Assembly: GCF_002734285.1 (NCBI RefSeq)
Contig: NZ_NSEA01000028.1
Location: 1-64,000, forward strand
Origin: Fredinandcohnia onubensis
GTDB lineage: Bacteria; Bacillota; Bacilli; Bacillales; Bacillaceae_L
Length of the DNA stretch: 64,000 nucleotides
Direction: 5' to 3'
The position numbers and the translations under genes were made by a program. Of this stretch, positions 60,512-64,000 are shown in pieces. Within the stretch, counting starts at the first letter, position 1. Each line of letters starts with the position of its first letter. The notes under the pieces were generated by a model. The model was given only the letters and a program-made list of their open reading frames with translations. It searched no databases and was not told the DNA's origin.

Positions 60512-62440
60512 GTGAGCAAGGAAATGGAATTAGTAGAGAAGCTAGATAGTGAGTTTCGTGTTCGCACATATATAGGAAAAGCTGCTATGGCTGTCACAGG
60601 ACTTGCAGTCATTTGGTCGATTTTTCAAATATTTGCTGCAGGTTCTGGTGTTTTTGATGCGATCTCCTTAAGGGCATGGCATATGATGTTTCTTCTTGTT
60701 GTTACATTTTTGCTTTATCCTGCTACAAAAAAAGGCAAACGGGTGCTTAAATTTCCGTCTGTATTCGATATCATTCTTATCTTATTAAGTATTGCGTCAA
60801 CCGGCTATTTATTAGCTTCATATAAAACCATAGTGTTACGTGGAGGCTTTTTACTACTACCGGATTACATATTTGGAGCTATTGGTATTTTGATGATTTT
60901 TGAAGCGGCGCGCAGGGTGGTTGGGAATCTAGCAATCTTAGCTTTAATATTTTTCCTATATAATTTCTTCGGCCCGATGGTCCCTGGAATCTTCGGACAT
61001 GGTGGGTTTAGCATCAAGCGCATCATTGATTACTTGTTCTACGGAAGCGAAGGAGTTTTTGGAATTGCAATCGGCGTTTCCGCAACCTTTGTGTTCTTAT
61101 TTATCTTATTTGGTGCATTTTTGAGCAGAAGCGGGTTCAGTCAATTTATTAATGATTTCGCATTAACGATTGCAGGGAGATCTCCAGGAGGACCGGCAAA
61201 GGTTGCTGTTATCGCCAGCAGTTTGATGGGAATGATCAATGGTAGTGCCTTAGCCAATGTAGCAACAACGGGTACACTGACTATTCCTCTTATGAAGAAA
61301 AATGGCTATAAAGCTAGGTTTGCAGCGGCTGTTGAAGCGGTTGCCTCGACAGGTGGTCAATTTGCTCCGCCGATCATGGGGGCAGCGGGATTTGTTATGG
61401 CAGAGTATTTAGGTGTTTCCTATACTGTTGTCATGGTGGCCGCGATTATTCCGGCGTTTCTCTATTACTTAACTTTAATCATGGTTGTCCATTTTGAAGC
61501 GAAACGACTTGGGTTAAAAGGGCTTTCGAAGGATAACATTCCGAAAGCAATGGATGTGCTAAAGAAACAAGGGCATCTATCTCTTCCATTAATTGTATTG
61601 ATGGGAATGCTATTTATGGGATATACCCCATTATATGCAGCTGTATTTTCAATCGTCGCCTGTATTGTCGCAAGCTGGCTGCGCAAGGAAACGAGGATGG
61701 GACTAAAAGATATCATCTTGGCACTTGAAGAAGGAGCGAGAGGTGCAGTCGGCGTTGCAGTTGCCTGTGCCGTAATTGGTGTTATCATTGGTACTGTATC
61801 TCTAACAGGTCTTGGTCTGAACTTTGGCTATGCGGTGATGAATTATACAAATGATAGCCTGCTTATCGCTGGGTTGCTTGTAATGATTATGAGTATTATT
61901 CTGGGAATGGGTGTTCCTGGGGTGGCAGCGTATGTGATTGTCGCAACTGTGGGTGTTCCAGTATTAATTAACCTTGGAGTTTCACCGCTTGCAGCCCATA
62001 TGTTTGTGTTGATTTATGCTTGTTTATCAAATATCACACCACCAGTAGCACTTGCTTCATATGTTGCTGCGGGGATCGCGGGTGCCAATCAAAATCAGGT
62101 TTCCTTAACTGCTGTAAAGCTTGGATTAACCGGCTTTATCCTGCCGTTTTTCTTTATCTTTAATCCGGCGCTGCTGCTTGGAGCAAATCCATATTCTGAG
62201 AGTATTATTCCAGCGGTTACAGCAATTATTGGATGTATTTCACTTGCAGCAGGGTTGCAGGGGTGGTTGTTTACGAAAGCGAATGTGGTTCAAAGAGTTA
62301 TCTTTGCAATCGTTGGTATTTTAACAATTGCACCAGGTAGTTTAACTGACTATATTGGCATTGGTTTATTAATAGTAGTTTTAGCTTGGCAGTGGGTTGC
62401 AAAAAGAAAGTTGGCCCCAATCAGTCAATCTATAAACTAA
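60512..62440 (+). CDS. TRAP transporter fused permease (TAXI type)
   Basis: A 642-residue protein with about 18 membrane segments: a DctQ-like first part (1-170) fused to a DctM-like part with GRSPGGPAKVAVIASSLMGMINGSALANVATTGTLTIPLMKK and GVPGVAAYVIVATVGVP. With the receptor gene 29 bp downstream it forms a sodium-driven TRAP uptake system for carboxylate-type substrates; TAXI systems often carry glutamate, 2-oxoglutarate or related acids. GTG at 60512 has AAGGAAG 8 bases upstream; GTG 60503 and ATG 60524 are alternatives. Confidence 0.9.
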   Translation: MSKEMELVEKLDSEFRVRTYIGKAAMAVTGLAVIWSIFQIFAAGSGVFDAISLRAWHMMFLLVVTFLLYPATKKGKRVLKFPSVFDIILILLSIASTGYLLASYKTIVLRGGFLLLPDYIFGAIGILMIFEAARRVVGNLAILALIFFLYNFFGPMVPGIFGHGGFSIKRIIDYLFYGSEGVFGIAIGVSATFVFLFILFGAFLSRSGFSQFINDFALTIAGRSPGGPAKVAVIASSLMGMINGSALANVATTGTLTIPLMKKNGYKARFAAAVEAVASTGGQFAPPIMGAAGFVMAEYLGVSYTVVMVAAIIPAFLYYLTLIMVVHFEAKRLGLKGLSKDNIPKAMDVLKKQGHLSLPLIVLMGMLFMGYTPLYAAVFSIVACIVASWLRKETRMGLKDIILALEEGARGAVGVAVACAVIGVIIGTVSLTGLGLNFGYAVMNYTNDSLLIAGLLVMIMSIILGMGVPGVAAYVIVATVGVPVLINLGVSPLAAHMFVLIYACLSNITPPVALASYVAAGIAGANQNQVSLTAVKLGLTGFILPFFFIFNPALLLGANPYSESIIPAVTAIIGCISLAAGLQGWLFTKANVVQRVIFAIVGILTIAPGSLTDYIGIGLLIVVLAWQWVAKRKLAPISQSIN

Positions 62441-62469
62441 TTAAATAAAATAAGGGGGAGGACTACAGA

Positions 62470-63480
62470 ATGTTTAGAAAGAAAAAAGGCTTTCTAGTAT
62501 TAATGATGCTAGGTGCAGCCCTTGTGTTAGGTGCATGTGGAGGTGGAGATTCTTCAAGTCAAGAAGGTGGCGGTAAAGAAGGGGCAAAGCAGCAAAATTT
62601 AAATTTCCCAACAGCAGGATCAACGGGTACCATCTATCCGTTAGGTTCAGCGATGGCAAACCTTTGGGGAACTGAAATTGAAGGGTTACGTGTCAATGCT
62701 CAAGCTTCCAATGGCGGGGTTGACAACTTGAACCAATTGAAAGAAGGAGAAGCACATATTTCATTCGCTACTTCTGGCATCATTTGGGAAGCTTATAACG
62801 GTGAAAGAGGATTTAAGGATCGCAAATATGAAGATGTTCGTATTGTAGCTGGTCTATACTACAATCCAAATCAGTTTGTTGTTCGAGAGGATGCAGGTAT
62901 TGAATCTGTTGGTGATTTAAAAGGAAAGAAATTTGCACCAGGATCAACAGGAAGTACACCTGAAGTTGAATCAAGTATTATTTTACCAGCTTATGGAATT
63001 AACTATCCAGATGATATCAATGCTAACTTTGTTGGATTTACAGAAGCGATTGATTTAATGAGAAACAAGCAAATTGACGGTGCTTTAATCCAAGCAGGGC
63101 TTCCAACTGCTGCGGTTACAGAAATGACTTCTACCGCTGACGGTAAATTAATTGGAATTGAGCCGGAAATCCGTAAACAATTAATGGAAGAATATCCTTG
63201 GTATTCAGAAATGACGATCCCAGCTGGTACATATGAAAACCAGAAAGAGGATGTTGATACGCTTGCGATTAAAATGATGTTAATAGCTGATGCATCAGTT
63301 GACGAAGAAACGATCTACCAAATGACAAAAGTATTCTGGGAAAACCTAGATCAGCTTGAGAATACTCATGCCATCGTCAAGCAAATGGAAATCGAAAATG
63401 CAGTAACCGAGCTTGCTGGTATTCCATTGCATGATGGTGCGAAGCGTTATTATGAGGAGAAAGGGTTATTAGAAGAATAA
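62470..63480 (+). CDS. TAXI-type TRAP solute receptor (lipoprotein)
   Basis: A 336-residue binding protein with lipobox LVLGAC (lipid Cys23), then a TAXI-family domain: FPTAGSTGTIYPLGSAMANLW, GGVDNLNQLKEGEAHISFATSG and FAPGSTGSTPEVESSIILPAYGI. It captures the solute outside the membrane and hands it to the fused permease upstream. GGGGGAGG precedes the ATG. The operon ends at the hairpin at 63500. Confidence 0.92.
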   Translation: MFRKKKGFLVLMMLGAALVLGACGGGDSSSQEGGGKEGAKQQNLNFPTAGSTGTIYPLGSAMANLWGTEIEGLRVNAQASNGGVDNLNQLKEGEAHISFATSGIIWEAYNGERGFKDRKYEDVRIVAGLYYNPNQFVVREDAGIESVGDLKGKKFAPGSTGSTPEVESSIILPAYGINYPDDINANFVGFTEAIDLMRNKQIDGALIQAGLPTAAVTEMTSTADGKLIGIEPEIRKQLMEEYPWYSEMTIPAGTYENQKEDVDTLAIKMMLIADASVDEETIYQMTKVFWENLDQLENTHAIVKQMEIENAVTELAGIPLHDGAKRYYEEKGLLEE

Positions 63481-63499
63481 GATTAGATTTTTTTTGGAG

Positions 63500-63530
63500 T
63501 GTCAGGACAATTTTGTTCTGGCTCTTTTTA
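63500..63530 (+). terminator. Terminator of the TRAP operon
   Basis: CAGGACAA pairs with TTGTTCTG around TT, then CTCTTTTTATT. A second hairpin, GCCCAATC/GATTGGGC, lies at 63589-63611. Confidence 0.78.
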
Positions 63531-63661
63531 TTCTTGTGTTAGTAAATTCACGCATGTGTGGGCTGTTGGAGTCGAACAATGCCCAATCAATCAAAGATTG
63601 GGCTTATTGCCTATCACCTATTTGTGAAACAAGAATTTTCGGGTCGTCACTGTGACGTATC

Positions 63662-64000
63662 CTAACTGTCAATCTCTTTTATAACAAACCCTCTTGCAAA
63701 GGTATTTAAAATACGTATGAGACGCTCTGTCATTTCACCGGGTGTCACATCAAAATCCCGCGCAATCCAGTCCGTAATTAACCCCGCCGTACCATATGCC
63801 ATATAACGCTTTTGGTGGTAATCATCAACAGAAGGCACATCGTATTGAATATCAAATTTATTTTTCAATAAATTAAATATCGCTTCAGGCAGTTGCTGGT
63901 GAATGTGTGGCAAGGTATCTTCTAAAAGTATTAATGTAAAGTAATCACGGTGATCGTAAATATAAAACAACAAGTCGAAGGAGTTTGTTGTTAACTCTTC
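63662..64000 (-). CDS. TetR-family regulator, C-terminal part (cut by the window edge)
   Basis: The open frame runs without a stop to base 64000, so the N-terminal DNA-binding domain lies outside. The visible 112 residues are all-helical (LLEDTLPHIHQQLPEAIFNLLKNKF, YMAYGTAGLITDWIARDFDVTPGEMTERLIRIL) and match the ligand-binding C-terminal domain of TetR/DhaS-like regulators. It converges on the TRAP operon and need not control it. Confidence 0.7.
   Translation of the reverse strand, partial: EELTTNSFDLLFYIYDHRDYFTLILLEDTLPHIHQQLPEAIFNLLKNKFDIQYDVPSVDDYHQKRYMAYGTAGLITDWIARDFDVTPGEMTERLIRILNTFARGFVIKEIDS

Overview
The window looks like chromosomal DNA of an endospore-forming member of the Bacillaceae (Bacillus sensu lato). 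It is AT-rich, has strong AGGAGG-type ribosome binding sites and many TTG/GTG starts, and carries Bacillus-specific genes: liaIHFSR, mreBH, pdaA, helD, and the yfkK-J-(ytxH)-H, yfkF, yfkE, yfkD, yfkAB order also found in B. subtilis, followed further on by pdaA, a yfjP-like glycosylase and rlmCD. I saw no rRNA, tRNA, CRISPR array or intact insertion sequence. No database search was possible; family names rest on recognised motifs and length.

Layout. 1-3.6 kb: cell-envelope stress operon liaI-liaH-liaF-liaS-liaR (no liaG). 3.7-7.7 kb: the most unusual locus. An HD-GYP protein, a 24-residue Cys/Trp peptide with an ideal ribosome binding site, an attenuator-like hairpin, a PqqD/RRE-like + M50-type membrane protease and an orphan histidine kinase lie head to tail. 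The HD-GYP protein and the kinase share the same six-helix N-terminal membrane domain. I read this as a candidate peptide-signal system with one sensor module wired to two outputs. 7.7-13.6 kb: a regulator divergent from abgT-abgA-abgB (p-aminobenzoyl-glutamate transport and cleavage). 13.7-25.2 kb: helD; a marR/permease/Cys-rich microprotein operon with two matching operator-like dyads; an ABC-F ATPase; a SpoVB-like flippase; two MpsC/DUF2294 genes; and a second orphan sporulation-type kinase. Two near-identical leader hairpins precede the first MpsC gene and the kinase. 25.2-33.7 kb: SRPBCC-arsR pair, terC, mreBH, DUF1992, DUF488, TreR-controlled treA, and yfkKJ(ytxH)H. 33.7-45.6 kb: a P1B-4 metal ATPase behind three Fur-like repeats and a PerR-like box, then yfkF, an OsmC protein, yfkE/chaA, yczE-like, yfkD, yfkAB, DUF4317 and an MFS exporter. 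45.8-53.7 kb: class I fumarase, pdaA, an LprI lipoprotein, a paired SMR transporter, a cupin, AlkA-type glycosylase and rlmCD. 53.8-60.3 kb: an accessory stretch (membrane-anchored Mrr-like nuclease, small unknown genes, an AlbA-linked-looking protein beside a SEFIR-domain protein, an exonuclease-BRCT protein, an antitoxin remnant) marked by three copies of a palindromic repeat; a candidate defence island. 60.5-64 kb: TAXI-type TRAP transporter and receptor, then a truncated TetR-like gene at the window edge.

Intergenic architecture is also notable. Besides two families of dispersed palindromes, there are five tandem arrays with unrelated units but regular periods (20, 21, 21, 52 and 53 bp, close to multiples of a DNA helical turn). 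Two of them are bracketed by duplicated terminator hairpins.
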